NCBI RefSeq assembly: GCF_963678635.1
Contig: NC_087068.1
Location: 23,996,697 to 24,060,696, forward strand
Direction of reading: 5' to 3'
Origin: Symsagittifera roscoffensis
Taxonomy: Eukaryota > Xenacoelomorpha > Acoela > Convolutidae
Length of the DNA: 64,000 bases
Each line of letters begins with the position of its first letter. The stretch's first letter is position 1. The position numbers were made by a program, and so were the translations under genes. Shown piece after piece: positions 44,795-56,463 of this stretch. The notes beneath the pieces are model-generated. The model had not been told where the DNA came from. It did not search any database and saw only the letters and a list, made by a program, of their open reading frames with translations.

Positions 44795-45070
44795 GACACT
44801 TTTTTGATACAAGTAACTCAATTCCGGGAAACTGGATCAATAGGTAAAATTTTTACGCCGCTGGGAAATTATAGGTTGATTACGTTTCTCGTCTTCGCAG
44901 TTTTGCTGTTGGATGGTGCGTTCCTTAAGATTGAGTAATCAAAAATTAAATTGCGAAAAATCAAATTTTAGCCTGAATAAAGTTTAGTGACTTTTCCTGA
45001 AAAAAAAACGAACATCATGACATATATAAGAGTCTTCAATACGTTCATCGGCTCTCAAAAAAATTATTTT
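44795..45070. repeat. Dispersed repeat, copy 1 (partner at 59625-59960)
   Basis: TGACACTTTTTTGATACAAG, a GAAACTGGATCAATAG block, and farther on GACTTTTCCTGAAAA with TCTTCAATACGTTCAT recur in the same order at 59625-59960 with many changes. The second half also recurs at 52305-52375. A 90-residue frame overlapping this copy is not annotated as a gene. Confidence 0.55.
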
Positions 45071-45743
45071 AAAAATTGCATTCTCATGTTTTAATTGGCT
45101 TCTTGAATTACGTTGAATTAATTTACTTGTACAGCAATCTGGACTTTGAAAAACCCACGGTTTCAGGTTGAATAAACCCAGTCACTATTGACGCTTTCTG
45201 CGTGAGACCCTGAAGATCGCAAGGAATTTCACATAGAAAAATCGTACTTTCAAGATGACGTCAGGATATTTCAAAAATTTAAACAAACATGGATTTCCTT
45301 TCTTTGATTTTAAAAAAACTACATTAATGTAATTATTCTCCTTTTCTATCATACTCCCCCGATCTATTTTCAAGTTTAAGACTAACGAAGACAGATTTTC
45401 ATATTCCAGGTGATAAACTGGATCAACACGATCTTGTAGTTGACTGGATTTTATAGAAAATCAACCCAATTTCTAACTTAAGTTGAATTGCAATGATTTA
45501 GCTTTTGTTACAGAAAGTTTTGGAAGTGAAACATTCAGAAGTTGAAAAATGAAAGTGATAGCTTCCGTGATCAAAAATCTCAAGACCTATAGACGCAATA
45601 AATCAGTTTCTAAATTTACAAAAATACTGCGCATGAGTGCATAATGAATAATCAATAAACAAAATTTCACCTATCAATAAATCAACAGAATCAATGTAAT
45701 AGACGTGATATTTCCATAGAAGAACCTATTAGATTTAGTACTA

Positions 45744-46313
45744 TCAGGGAAGTAAGGCTAGCAACTTAATCATACAACTGCGAAACTCATCTTCGTCATT
45801 GTTTTCGAATTCTAGATCCCAATCGATCAATTCATCCAGCGCACATTCCGAATCCGCGTCGTCGATTCCATGTTTGAACACGAAACCTCTCGATGTCCGA
45901 ACGGCTTCGGAGGCTGTGACTCGGATCAACTTGATCTTTTCCCTTCCATATTTGGTAATAAAATATTCAATATCCGTTGGCCTTCGAGCATCTGAAACAA
46001 TCCAAATTACAGAATCATTGTTTTGATTTTTAGTTTCAGCATCCTTGGCAGATAATTCGCAGAAAAACGACGGCTGCTTGCTTCGCTTTTCTTCTCCCCA
46101 TTTTATCATTTCTTCTCTGTGTAACTCTTTATAATCTGAGCTGTCGAGAAGGCGGTTGAAGTCAAGATCATGTTCTAGAGCGTACTGTTTCTTCAAAGGG
46201 GCAGATAAGGTCAAAACACAGCAGTTATCCTTCAATAATCGTTTCAGTTCGTCTTTCAAGAAATCTTTGCCGCTTTTTCTTTTCCCGCTCAAAATCAAAA
46301 CACACTTTGGCAT
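45744..46313 (-). CDS. PMVK: Phosphomevalonate kinase (animal type), intronless copy
   Basis: Animal-type phosphomevalonate kinase converts mevalonate-5-phosphate to mevalonate-5-diphosphate in isoprenoid/sterol synthesis. The 189-residue frame is complete. It has the P-loop LSGKRKSGKDFL (residues about 8-19), LSAPLKKQYALEH, LLDSSDYKELHREEMIKWGE, the IVSDARRPTDIEYF block, and RGFVFKHGIDDADSECALDE. Its length matches the family (about 190 aa). It has no intron, while a second PMVK gene 350 bp upstream on the same strand has one. It could be a retrocopy or a tandem duplicate that lost its intron. I see no downstream A-tail or target duplication that would prove retroposition. Confidence 0.9.
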   Translation of the reverse strand: MPKCVLILSGKRKSGKDFLKDELKRLLKDNCCVLTLSAPLKKQYALEHDLDFNRLLDSSDYKELHREEMIKWGEEKRSKQPSFFCELSAKDAETKNQNNDSVIWIVSDARRPTDIEYFITKYGREKIKLIRVTASEAVRTSRGFVFKHGIDDADSECALDELIDWDLEFENNDEDEFRSCMIKLLALLP

Positions 46314-46662
46314 TTTGGTTTCGGAGGTTGGGTAATGTCAAGCAAGTATCTCATCCATTGAGAATATCAAATTAATGATTGTTTTCTCTTATCTTAAGTC
46401 AGTTGCCGACTTTTTTAGCAACAGCTCATTTCTTCGCATAGTTCCTCTGAAGAATCAATATGGTCTAATTTCAAGATTTAACTAACGACGTTTTAATCAT
46501 GGGGGCTACAACCACATCAGAGCTTAAAACTTGTTTGATTATTTATTGATTTAAACTAAAGTAAAATGAGTCAATCAAGCAAAAAATCTTAGATTATAGG
46601 CTGTAATCTAATCGAAGAATCTACCAAAACGTATTCTGGTTCAACACCATAATGGTGCAGTA

Positions 46663-49600
46663 TCACGAATAAATAAGATCTCTCAATTGAGTCATAATAT
46701 TTTCAAACTCGGACGAGTTATTGTTCCAAAACACCAAATCCCATGTTTCAAAATCATCCAATTCGCATTCAGAGTTATTGTCGTCAACGCCTCGAGTAAA
46801 AACAAATCCTCTCGTATCTCGAACTGAATCAGACGCCACAACTCTCACTAATTTCACTCGTTCTTTTCCGTAATTGGCAATAAAATAGTCAATGTCATAC
46901 TTATTTCTAGCATCTGATACTATCCAAATTTTAGATTCGTCTTTTCGGAATTTCTCCTCAATTTGGTCTATGGCCATAGTGCAAAAACAAGAAGGCTCCA
47001 TGGCTCGTTTATGCTCCCCAAATTTTATCATGTCTATTCTATATAGCTCTTTATAGCCTACAAGCAGTGATGATCAGAGAAAAACCAGTAATATTAGGAG
47101 TTCTGATAGCATATGCAGAATGAGTTTCCATAGCAATAATAGCTAGGGCACGGGCATTTAGAACAAAAAAACCTGAAGAACCCCGAGTATCTTACACCAA
47201 GCGAATTACAATTACAAAAACTTTTATGAAAATTTCTTTCGTGACATAAATAATCCAAAATCAAATAGGAAATATTTTTCTGGTTTAAAAAACTTCCCAT
47301 GTTTATGGGTGTGAAATAGTTCAAAAATATTGTTCTATAGTAAACAATTCCTTTCTGACGAGTTTTTTTTCAGGAGAACTTCCAAAAATTTTAGACAAAA
47401 ATCCGTGAAAACTTAACTTACTCCCGATAAACAAATAAGTTAAGCCAACTTAAAATTTGAGAAGCCAAATTGACTTCATTCTCATCAGGTCTAAAATTTT
47501 TTCGAGGGGGGATATTTTCAAAAAAAAAAACGATATTTTTTCGACCTTTTTTATATCAACCAAATGGAGTTTCCAAACTCTCCCAAATCACTAGGACTCT
47601 GTTTTGGCCTAAAAAAACTTTTTGGACACTTTTTGTAGTTTTGACAAAAAAAAACAATGTTTTTTTTTCGGCGCGCGATCTCTCCTCAAAACTAGTACAC
47701 ATTGGCGCCAAAGGCGCTTTTAGAAAAGTATCAAGGCCCGCCATCCAAAAATGAAGATATAAGTACCAAAGGGGGACTCTTTGTGTTGTCAAAGAGTCGA
47801 ATCACTAAGGGGAGGCGTCCTCCATAAATCCACTACTGGTTGTCTTAAAAAAATTTGAGCAATAAAATTTAAAAACATTGAAATCTTGAAACCTTAACTA
47901 CCTGAATTTTTCAAAAAAAATCAATCAGGTTTTGCCTTTGAAGCGACAGAAAATAAAGTAACTAAGCCGATAAAACATTAACCGAAACCAATTAGATACA
48001 ACGTCAGGGCTATTAATTTTGCAAATAACAGGAGAAAATCAAAATACTTGCACCTACGATGAAAATTGTTTGTAGCACAAGAAAAATCTGCTATGTGGCA
48101 ACTAAGCCGACAAAGATCAGCAGACTTTTTCCATTTCATTAATACCGAAAAAAAATCCGGACCAATTGGGGTTCACTAAAAAAGCAACTTCAAATTCCTA
48201 CAGATTTGTAAGAAACATTGTTAAAGGGGAAAAATTAATTTCCCAATCACAAGACACTTGACTCGCAAGCGCAATAACAGGGCTATTGAAACACTGCTTC
48301 AAACAAGAATTGGAGTAACAAGGTTGCTTCTACAAAAAAGCGAGTATGCTCTCGAATCATGGTTTCGAAATTGTGCCGAACTACGACGTTTTATGATGAT
48401 ACAATTAATTGCGCAATTTTGAAAGATTTCAAAATTATGCAGCCTTCTAGCCTATGAACAAACATTTCCAACTCACCAAGGTTGAAAAACTTGATCTATT
48501 GATGTTTTGCAACACGCCGGGAATTTAAAAAAAAAATACTTTTGGAACTGAAAACATTCACGCTATTGGTAGCCATTTGCAATTTTGATATTGGAGTGCG
48601 TGATTTACCTTTCATTTGAACAGTGAAAAAAACTGCCAAAATCAAAAATGAAAGCGACATATAATAAATTTGAGAGCGAAGTTAACAACCTTTTCCTTGA
48701 AACCAAAACAAAAATCACACAATCTAACAACTTCAAAACACACACCTACACTGGACAAAGTTCAGCGCAAAATCAGGTTTTATCCTTCTGGAAGGCCTGT
48801 TTTCAAGGTTGATTTTGGACAAGCTTCACAGGAAATAGACCAAAGCAAGTGTTCAGAGCTACCCTCTATGAAGTTGACAAAAATTGGTTCCAAAGACTTA
48901 CCAGAGATTTCTGGTTCTGAAAATGCCAGTTTTCACTATCTGCACTAAGTTATTCAAAACGCGTGAAAATGCAAGGAACATCTGCTAAATAATAAAATTT
49001 ATCGCTCAAAATTTTTCACAACGCCTGAACAATTTTTTTTCTCCACTTATTCGAAAGAGTTCACCCCGATGCAAAATTTAGTGCAGATGGTGAAAACTGT
49101 CATTTCAGACCCAGAAAACACTGGTAAGTCATTGGAACCAATGTTTGTTAATTTCATCAAGGGTAGCTCTGATCATTTTTTCTTGGTCTACGTAAAAGTT
49201 TTACTGAAATTCGAACGAAATTTTGTCCAAAATGGACATTGAAAACAGGCATTTTAGAAAGAAAAACATGATTTCGCGCTTAATTTTGTCCACTAGTGTA
49301 CCTTAAAACTTAATCAAAAAAGCCGTGGATAGGCGGTGAGGTGCAATGACGTTGTATAAAATTGCGGCACACCAAAAGAATAGCAAATTAGTTTGAGGTT
49401 TGAGGTATTTATGGGACATCCATTCATAAGAATTGACTCGAGTGTGAGGAAAGAATTTCAAAATAGGATTAAGAAATTAACTAAATTTTTCGTTTTTCTT
49501 AAACAAAACTTCGATTTCATTTTACCAAATTGCGGAAACTTTCGTAAATTGCGGTAAAACGAGCAGTCTAACTATCTAATGTTTGCTATTTGTGAAAAAA

Positions 49601-49845
49601 TAAAAAACTGAAAACTTGCTGTTCATTCCATTTAATGTAAAATCCTTTTTCTGAACTTCACTGCCTGATGTATCAAGAAGTCGGTTGTAATCTAATCCAT
49701 GTGTTTCTGCGTACTGCTTTTTCAGAGGTGCAGCTAGTGTCAACACACAGCAGTTATCACCGCCAAAATAATCAGTCAAAGCTTCAGTGAGGAAAGACTT
49801 CCCACTCTTTCTTTTACCGCTAAGGATTATAATTAACTTCGGCAT
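46663..49845 (-). CDS. PMVK: Phosphomevalonate kinase, two-exon copy
   Basis: This is a second animal-type phosphomevalonate kinase. Exon 1 is 49845-about 49662 (MPKLIIILSGKRKSGKSFLT, LAAPLKKQYAETHGLDYNRL, LLDTSG). Exon 2 is 47057-46663 (YKELYRIDMIKFGEHKRAM, IVSDARNKYDIDYF, FTRGVDDNNSECELDD). The spliced product is about 192 residues. With the GT donor GTGAAG at 49661 the junction adds one residue; using TCAG followed by GCAGTG instead would give a gap-free match to the neighbouring copy but a GC-AG intron. The 2.6-kb intron contains a diverged hAT-MITE copy. CAG 12 nt before the ATG may be an acceptor. Confidence 0.87.
47490..47830 (+). mobile_element. Diverged hAT-MITE copy in PMVK intron
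   Basis: The copy shares GGCGCGCGATC, ACATTGGCGCCAAAGGCGC, AGTATCAAGG and GAGTCGAATCACTAAGGGG with the MITE at 6373-6806, in the same order. The CAGGGGCGG terminus is degraded (TCAGGTCTAAAATTTT). Confidence 0.7.
47840..49570. other. Remainder of the PMVK intron
   Basis: This is AT-rich sequence without recognised genes. A 92-residue plus-strand frame at 48670-48948 has no recognisable motif and lies wholly within the intron. Confidence 0.45.
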
Positions 49846-50535
49846 TTTCCATCCAAACTGACTAAATCAATCGTCATTCCGCATTTTGTGCAATTTTTCT
49901 GAAACGAATTTCTTGGAAATTTATTTTATATTTGATTTTTTTTATTAAAAGTTATATCTTTTTCAGAAAATGGCAATTGCACTAAACCTTAGGTTAAAAT
50001 AGTCCACGACGTTACTCTGCAAGTTGATTTCAAAGCAAGGCATAACTACCATTTGAAGAAAACACTGCTTTCATTGCTATTGCGTGTTCTCTTCACATTT
50101 TTGTGCATTCTATTCACAGTTTTTCGCATCAAAGCACTTCACTTCAGTTACATACTAGTGTATGTATTAAAAACGATAGCAGCACATTTGTTCATCCAAT
50201 ATGTGCCACTCGTTCAAAATTACTTCAAACTAGTTTATTCCAATGTCAACTTTTAGCTCTTGAGGTCAAGAAGCACACTGGCTGTTTTAAATGTTGGCTG
50301 TTTTAACTAGATTCCTTGTTGCTTTCTACAGATAATTTAACAGCAAAATTGAGCGGATTAGTTTTCACACATCTAACTTACCATACCTTCTTTCTTCTAC
50401 CAAATTGGAACCCTATCCAATTCCAAAAAGACGAACAGAGGCTGCCCAGTTTGAACCAAATTACATATATACACCTTTAAGATTTTTACAACAGAAATAG
50501 CAGCCGCTTCACATCTGTTGAATGTACTATTGATT

Positions 50536-50898
50536 ACCATGGCGTTTTCAAACCAAAGAGGATCATCGTATTACGCAACTGGAAACAAACAACACCTCGA
50601 CAATCATGCGTCATATTCTACTGGCTTCAACCATCGTCCAACATCAAGTGGAAATTGCCAAGATATGACGAATCTATCAATTGCAAAACCAAGTCACTGT
50701 CATTACGATTTTCTTCATCGTCAGAAAGTACAAAATCTAATAGCCGATGAGAACAACCCAAAAACGATTTCAGCAGAAGTGACTGACAGCATGAGTTATA
50801 GGAAAGCTGTTCCCATGATTAGACCAAAAACTGAATTCGAAATTCGAGCCTTGAGAAGAGATATCGATCAGCTAAAGATAGAATCGGAAAGCACCTAA
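50536..50898 (+). CDS. Hypothetical protein, about 120 aa
   Basis: An ATG with good context (ACCATGGCG at 50536-50544) opens a frame that runs to 50898. The first half is polar and rich in Asn/Ser/His (NQRGSSYYATGNKQHL); the C-terminal end is a likely charged helix (KTEFEIRALRRDIDQLKIE). I do not recognise it. AATAAA occurs near 51136, about 240 bp after the stop. It is the only host-like plus-strand gene candidate in the right half of the window. Confidence 0.4.
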   Translation, partial: TMAFSNQRGSSYYATGNKQHLDNHASYSTGFNHRPTSSGNCQDMTNLSIAKPSHCHYDFLHRQKVQNLIADENNPKTISAEVTDSMSYRKAVPMIRPKTEFEIRALRRDIDQLKIESEST

Positions 50899-51421
50899 TT
50901 CAAAAAGAATTTGCCATATTTTTTTAATTCAATTTTTGGAGATTAGGAAGAATCACAACTCACACCTGATTGCAAGTCAAGATAACCACTGAAGCGGAAA
51001 TTTACGAAAAATTAAATATTGTACTATTTAGTAGACTAAGTAAACAACGCAAAATATCCATCAGATTGCAGAAATAAAGAAAAAATTTTGCTGACTTCAG
51101 ATGAAAGTTGTTTTTAAATTCTAAAATAGCCTAAATAAAAAAATGGATGGATCAAAACAGCATACGCTTCAACGAGTGAATGACAAAACAAAAACACAAA
51201 AAAAACAGTACCACGAGCTGAGTATAAAACTGGCCCTTCGCATCATCCTGCATATCCAGAAACAAAACTTTTCAGACTATGAAGTTTAAATACAAAGAAG
51301 CGAAGCTGCGCTTCGCAAACACTAGCCAGAACACGACCAAAAGCACTAGCCAGAGCAGCTCTAGAAAGTGCAATAAGAAAAATAGAAACAAACCAGGAAT
51401 TAACAAAAAACTCGGCTACGT

Positions 51422-51499
51422 GTAGAATTCGAATTTGCGACCTACTGCAATCAAGAGATTTTGAGTCTCACGCACTATCCACTCAGCCATCCAAGCGTA
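51422..51499 (-). tRNA. tRNA-Leu(CAA)-like sequence, probably a pseudogene or SINE head
   Basis: On the minus strand, TGGCTGAGTGGATAG gives a good A box and D arm. GAGA-CTCAAAA-TCTC forms an anticodon arm with CAA at the anticodon, and the T-loop region reads AAATTCGAATTC. A long variable arm fits Leu. The B box is degraded and the acceptor stem does not pair well, so a working gene is unlikely. Confidence 0.45.
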
Positions 51500-51509
51500 A
51501 CAACCGACA

Positions 51510-52970
51510 AACACTAGCCACGAATAAAGCAGCTACATATGCTAATAAATTGCCAATGCGATTCACCAAAAATGGCACCAAATCCGAAGCATAAAGCTGC
51601 ATTATGTATAAATTATGCATATCAAAAAATTGCAAGATATATTGAGTTAGAAAATTTCTGAAATCGAGTTTTCATCATTGTTTCGTTGTTTGAAACAAAT
51701 CATTTTTTTCGGCTCATCTGATGTATTAAAAATGCATCAACTGTGTTAAATTATTACTATTCGAATGTCAAAGCACATGAAAAAGCTGTGCTGCCCCAAA
51801 AGTGGCACCAATATTTGCGACTTAGGTTGGAAAAAAGAAGGCTCGTACTAATACACTCGCTTCGCATGTGTAAATATTAAGATTCCCAAGTGGTAAAATA
51901 TGTCAAACTTTGAAAAAAAAATCGATTTTCTTTAAAAATCCTCATTTTAGATATGAAAGAAAATGTGTGAGCCTCAATTTTTAGTCTTAAACAACAACAA
52001 TACACATTGATTTAGACACAATTGTCTATATGAAAAGAAACACAAAATTTGACAACCCAATTTGTTTTCGAACATATTGATGTTTTATGAATATTCTAAT
52101 GACTAATTTCATGTGGTCTGAAAATAAATTACAAAACCATATATCTTCGAAAGCCAAATATTTTGAGCCTCAAGTTTTTAGTCTGAACTGGTTATCTTAT
52201 TTAGAATTTTAGTATTAGGTAGCTTTCTATAAAAATATACATATCCTAAGCATAGCCATCAGAGTTGCAAATCTATGAACGCAGGGGAACAGAAAAAAAA
52301 ATATACTTTTTCCTGAAAAAAAAAACAAGAAAATCATCACGACCTATAGTCTTCACGACGTTCATTGCCTCTTAATAAGTACAAAGGTTAGAGTCGGATT
52401 CTTCAGGATAAGTTCACAATTCTATGATTGAGTCCACTAACAGGCGGATATTTAAGTAACTAAAAACCTCAAAGCCCAAAAGCATTCGCTATTTTTTTCA
52501 GGTGAGATGAAGTTTTTGACATATGCTAACAAATTTCCATAGGAGATCATGCAACTCAATCTTAACCTTATACAGCCGACTAACAACAGTCAGGTCTAAT
52601 GAGAAGCAATAACAAGTGGTAAAAATTAGATCATAATTTTATAACCTTTTAAGGTTGTTTATTAACAAATTCCTTCATTCAAGGAAACCAAATAAATAAT
52701 ATAATTTTTTCGAAAATATTCAATAAAAACAAGGGTATGCGGGTACTGTGCAACTAGCACACAATGTTCCGATTATAACCTTAAAAAACACAAATTTTTT
52801 TCCTTCAAATTGGTGTCATTTTTTTCTGCGTTGTGATAAAAGGATCTGAACAAAAAAGTACAACTAAGGCATATTCTACAGTCAACGTGAAACATTCAAA
52901 CTGGATAACAATTTAGGCATAAACGACCTAAAATTAAGCATAAATAAGCTATTGTAAAACGGCCTAAATT
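51510..52970. other. Intergenic region with weak repeats
   Basis: This is AT-rich sequence. At 52305-52375 a block (TTTTTCCTGAAAA, TAGTCTTCACGACGTTCAT) matches the repeat family at 44990-45070 and 59890-59960. No gene is seen. Confidence 0.45.
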
Positions 52971-52974
52971 GAGC

Positions 52975-53115
52975 ATAAATAAGCATGCTCGCTCGCTTTA
53001 TTCGATCGAAATGAGACGAAAACCGAAAATTTTCCAACCTGTTTTTCTTGACTTTGGAAAAAAAAATTGGACATTTTTTCATATCGTTCGAATCACGACT
53101 GAAAAAATTTTAATA
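52975..53115. repeat. Dispersed repeat family B, copy 1
   Basis: The unit runs from CTCGCTCGCTTTATTC to CATATCGTTCGAATCACGAC and TTAATATGATAT. Related units are at 53545-53665 and 59055-59215. Confidence 0.55.
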
Positions 53116-53544
53116 TGATATTTTGCGTGGAAAACAAAGAGCAAAAAAAACAAAGAAAAAAACTCAAACACACCCAAATACAACGTTCCTCCACATTTTT
53201 CAATCGGTAGGAACAATAAGAATTGCCGTATGATGTCAAACAGCACAAAAGTTACGACCACCAATTTTCTTAAACAACTCAATTTGACTTTTTCCATTTG
53301 AGTCACTTTTTTGTGCTGAGGAGATAAACTCGAAGTTTCCTGGAATTTTACTAAGATGTTCAGTTTCCATTGATTAGTTACTTTTGAAAAATTAATAACG
53401 AAAAGCAAAACCTACCTATTTTCTAAACAAACTACCATTTTAAAAATTAATTTTTTAAGTCATTTACTAGAGATTTGTAGTAGGGTAAAATAAGAACTAT
53501 TTTCAAACTTATAATAAATACCTCACAGCTTAATTTAGATTTTA

Positions 53545-53665
53545 TCGCATTACTCGCTCGCTTTATTCCAAAATAGACTGACAAAAAATTAACTGGGGCA
53601 ATTTTTCATGTCATTCGACTCACGACTGAATGGGATTTAATAAGATATATCACTTGACCTTAAGA
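53545..53665. repeat. Dispersed repeat family B, copy 2
   Basis: The unit starts CTCGCTCGCTTTATTCC and continues to CATGTCATTCGACTCACGAC, TTTAATAAGATATATCACTT and GACC. A short tail, GATATATCACT, is repeated at 53670. Confidence 0.55.
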
Positions 53666-53669
53666 TATA

Positions 53670-54735
53670 TCACTCAGTCTAATTATATGTGGAACCTAAT
53701 TTGGCATGAGAACAAAGAGGCCTCTAAATTCGAAGTTCATCTCCTCTTTCAGTGGTCAAAACCTTAACAAAAATTTTATATCGCAAAAGCTTAACAAAGC
53801 GAGATTCAAACAGCCAAAAAAAACGGATCATTACCAACATTCATAAATTATGACAAAACAGTTTCAGCAATAATAATCAGCGCCATAGCAAGGAGCTATT
53901 GTCAAGATGGAGAGACCGAATTAATGAAAATTTTCAACCAATCAAAATCGTTAAAAAGTCCTATTCGCTAAATGATTTTGGACTAAATCAGAGTCAAAAT
54001 TAGCAGGAAAAATAGTTTAGACTACAGCCAAATTTTGTTCTACATTTCAAGTAGAGCTTAAAAATATATTTTGTTTTTCTTTTTTTAAAATCAGTATCCT
54101 TCAAGTACTGTTTTTTTTTCAATGCGCAATGCGTCTTAGGTCTGACAATATTTAAAAAATTATTTGTCTGCTGTTTTGCAATCGGTCAGTATTCCTTAAG
54201 CATTTTGAGTTTTCGATTCTGATTGACTGAAATGTTTTTCCATCATTCGGTATCTCAGTCATAAGAGATGCCACCTCAACAATTCCACTCAAAATCTTCA
54301 CGCTTCAACATCTGATCCAAAGTGCCTTGCAAAATTCAAATGGTTTCAACTAAAAGAAAGCTGTAACAAATTTTGACCAGAAGCAGAGCTTAACTGTACT
54401 TTTTGTTCTCTGGAGTTTTAGACCTTTTCATAAAAATCTATCATAAAAACCTGCTGTATATCGGACAATAAGTTGAGGTCAAACTTCTAATTTGTTTCAA
54501 AAACACGATTATTAGTTTTTCATTTCAAACAAATTGACTGTTAAATTTTAAGCGATCTTTCAACTACTTTGCTTATTGCGAAGTAAATTGCTGAGCAAAA
54601 AAGATTAATAGAGAACACTTCAATTCCCGTTTTTATATCAAACTTTACAAGACAAATAATGCAATTCAATGCCTAAAAATCACACATTCTAAAAATAAAA
54701 GTATTGCAACCAGTACAAAAACTACTACTATCATA
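53670..54735. other. Intergenic region downstream of HAUS4
   Basis: This is AT-rich spacer. I see no gene or clear repeat. Confidence 0.4.
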
Positions 54736-54738
54736 ACC

Positions 54739-55590
54739 TCAACTTTGACTACTACTGGGATACTCAGAATCGTCAATTTCATACAACACGTGTTCGTTTG
54801 CTCTAATTTCCTTCTTAATTTGACGGTAATTTTTCACAATTTCGTGAAACTCGGGGCCAAGTACTTGGTACTGCGCCAAAGTGTCTGATAAATTTTTACA
54901 TTCATTTTCCGCCCTTTCGATTTCTCTGTCTAAATGGTCAGAAATAAGTTCAAGTGCATTTGATTTGTCTTCATTGTACGTTTCCCATGTAATCTCTAGT
55001 TCCATTAACTGCGCCTTCTTTTCCATAGCGACTGATCGCATGGCTAAAATTTCGGTTTCCAATTCTTCTGCAGATTGTCTCGATTCCACCTCTTCGAACA
55101 CTCTTTTTTCTTCAACCGAACTGCTTACAAGATATCTTTCAAACTGTCGATTACATTTCTTTTCTTTATGAACTAACTTTCTAATAATTTTATCGCATCT
55201 TTGATTGTGATTAAGTGTCTCTGATAACGTTTTTACAGCTTCCCCTTGAGTTTCGCATCCGGTCATTTTAATTATGTTCTTCAAAATCTTTTCCAGCCTT
55301 GCTTCTATTCTGTGCATGCTTACTTGACTCTCATCACTGTTTTTCGCATTTTCTCTTGATCTTCTTCGGAGGCACAATTTCTCTTTGACATCATCTGAAA
55401 GGCAAGATTCAAGTTGTGCTGATGCTGACGCTTCTAGTAAAGCTGCGCTTTTTTCTTCCTCTTCGCAAGCCAGGGCCACTTCTCTGTAGACACAGTATAG
55501 AATTGCATTGGCAACATAGTCGCGCACTTCGTTACCTCCAAAATAGTTATTTTTCTCTTTTTCCGGTGATTCTGCAGGACTGTTTTCCAT
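54739..55590 (-). CDS. HAUS4: HAUS augmin-like complex subunit 4
   Basis: HAUS4 is part of the augmin complex, which recruits gamma-tubulin to spindle microtubules for branching nucleation. The product (283 aa from the ATG at 55590) is almost wholly coiled coil from about residue 90. The C-terminal part, WETYNEDKSNALELISDHL followed by LAQYQVLGPEFHEIVKNYRQ and IKKEIRANEHVLYEI, follows the conserved end of animal HAUS4 (a TY-EK motif, a Y-LG-EF motif, and a closing helix). It is shorter than vertebrate HAUS4 (about 360 aa) at the N-terminus and has no intron. An acceptor-like CAG lies 8 nt before the ATG, and a stronger one (TTATTTTCAG) about 44 nt before it. An upstream N-terminal exon cannot be excluded. 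Confidence 0.72.
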   Translation of the reverse strand: MENSPAESPEKEKNNYFGGNEVRDYVANAILYCVYREVALACEEEEKSAALLEASASAQLESCLSDDVKEKLCLRRRSRENAKNSDESQVSMHRIEARLEKILKNIIKMTGCETQGEAVKTLSETLNHNQRCDKIIRKLVHKEKKCNRQFERYLVSSSVEEKRVFEEVESRQSAEELETEILAMRSVAMEKKAQLMELEITWETYNEDKSNALELISDHLDREIERAENECKNLSDTLAQYQVLGPEFHEIVKNYRQIKKEIRANEHVLYEIDDSEYPSSSQS

Positions 55591-55594
55591 CACG

Positions 55595-56460
55595 AAAACT
55601 GATTTGAGGTGTGTAAACTAATCAAGAGAAGTCTGAAAATAACAAATCTCCGAATCTGGCAAAAAGAAAAGTTTTGAAAAAGTTCACAAAATTAGTTCAA
55701 ATTTAAGATTAAGTTTTACAAATACGGTGCATAGCTGTTCCTAACTTTTGCTTGCACATGATTGATTGACTATATGCGTTTATAGTTGAGTCCACTTGCA
55801 TGCCAGATTATTTATAACAGTTTTAAATGAAAAGCGTCCCATTACTTTTTGACTTGACTCCATATTCTATTTTATTGCATGAGTCATATTGAAATCCAAT
55901 ATTGCAACGTTTTATCTCGCTGATTCTGAAATTGCAATCGGAATATTTTCCTAATATTTCCAAATGGAAACAGCCTTTTCGCAAACGCTATTCACTTTTC
56001 CCATGAAAAAAACCTATACAGTTTGAAACGTTAGCGAAAAAGAAGTTTTTAGAAAAAATCAAGAATATCTACTCAAAATACCCGAATTGCTTCAACAAAA
56101 CTTTCGGAGCTGCGCAAAAAAATGTGTTTTGAGATGAAAGATGGAATGAAAAGATCTCAGATGATAACCTATTCATCAATAATTTTCCTGATGAGCGGAT
56201 TCAAATGTTTGTCCGCAGATGAAAACACTGAGGGAACTTTAAATCAAAGGACTACAAAAGACATTTATCAATAAGTTTTTTTGAAATATTCTATTCACTT
56301 GAAGATAAAGTTTTTTTTGTCGCAGGGACTGTTCGCAAATAACTTTTCCGCCAGAGCATCAAATCATAATTCCATAAACTCGAAAGCCTGGTCACTTTTT
56401 GAACTCAACTGTCTTGAACATAAGACTCTAGATCTCTATACCACAGTCAGTACAAAATCC
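55595..56460. other. Spacer between CWF19L2 and HAUS4
   Basis: About 870 bp of AT-rich sequence lies here. I could not find the expected last CWF19L2 codons (a Trp-Trp-Lys-type end) in it. Confidence 0.4.
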
Positions 56461-56463
56461 AAT

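Noticed and set aside
44666-44938. 90-residue plus-strand frame
   Set aside because: It overlaps repeat copy 1, whose partner at 59625 has no such frame.
48670-48948. 92-residue plus-strand frame inside the PMVK intron
   Set aside because: There is no motif, codon use is not distinctive, and it lies wholly in an intron.
53079-53408. 109-residue minus-strand frame
   Set aside because: It begins in dispersed repeat family B and has low-complexity Phe/Leu/Val-rich content.
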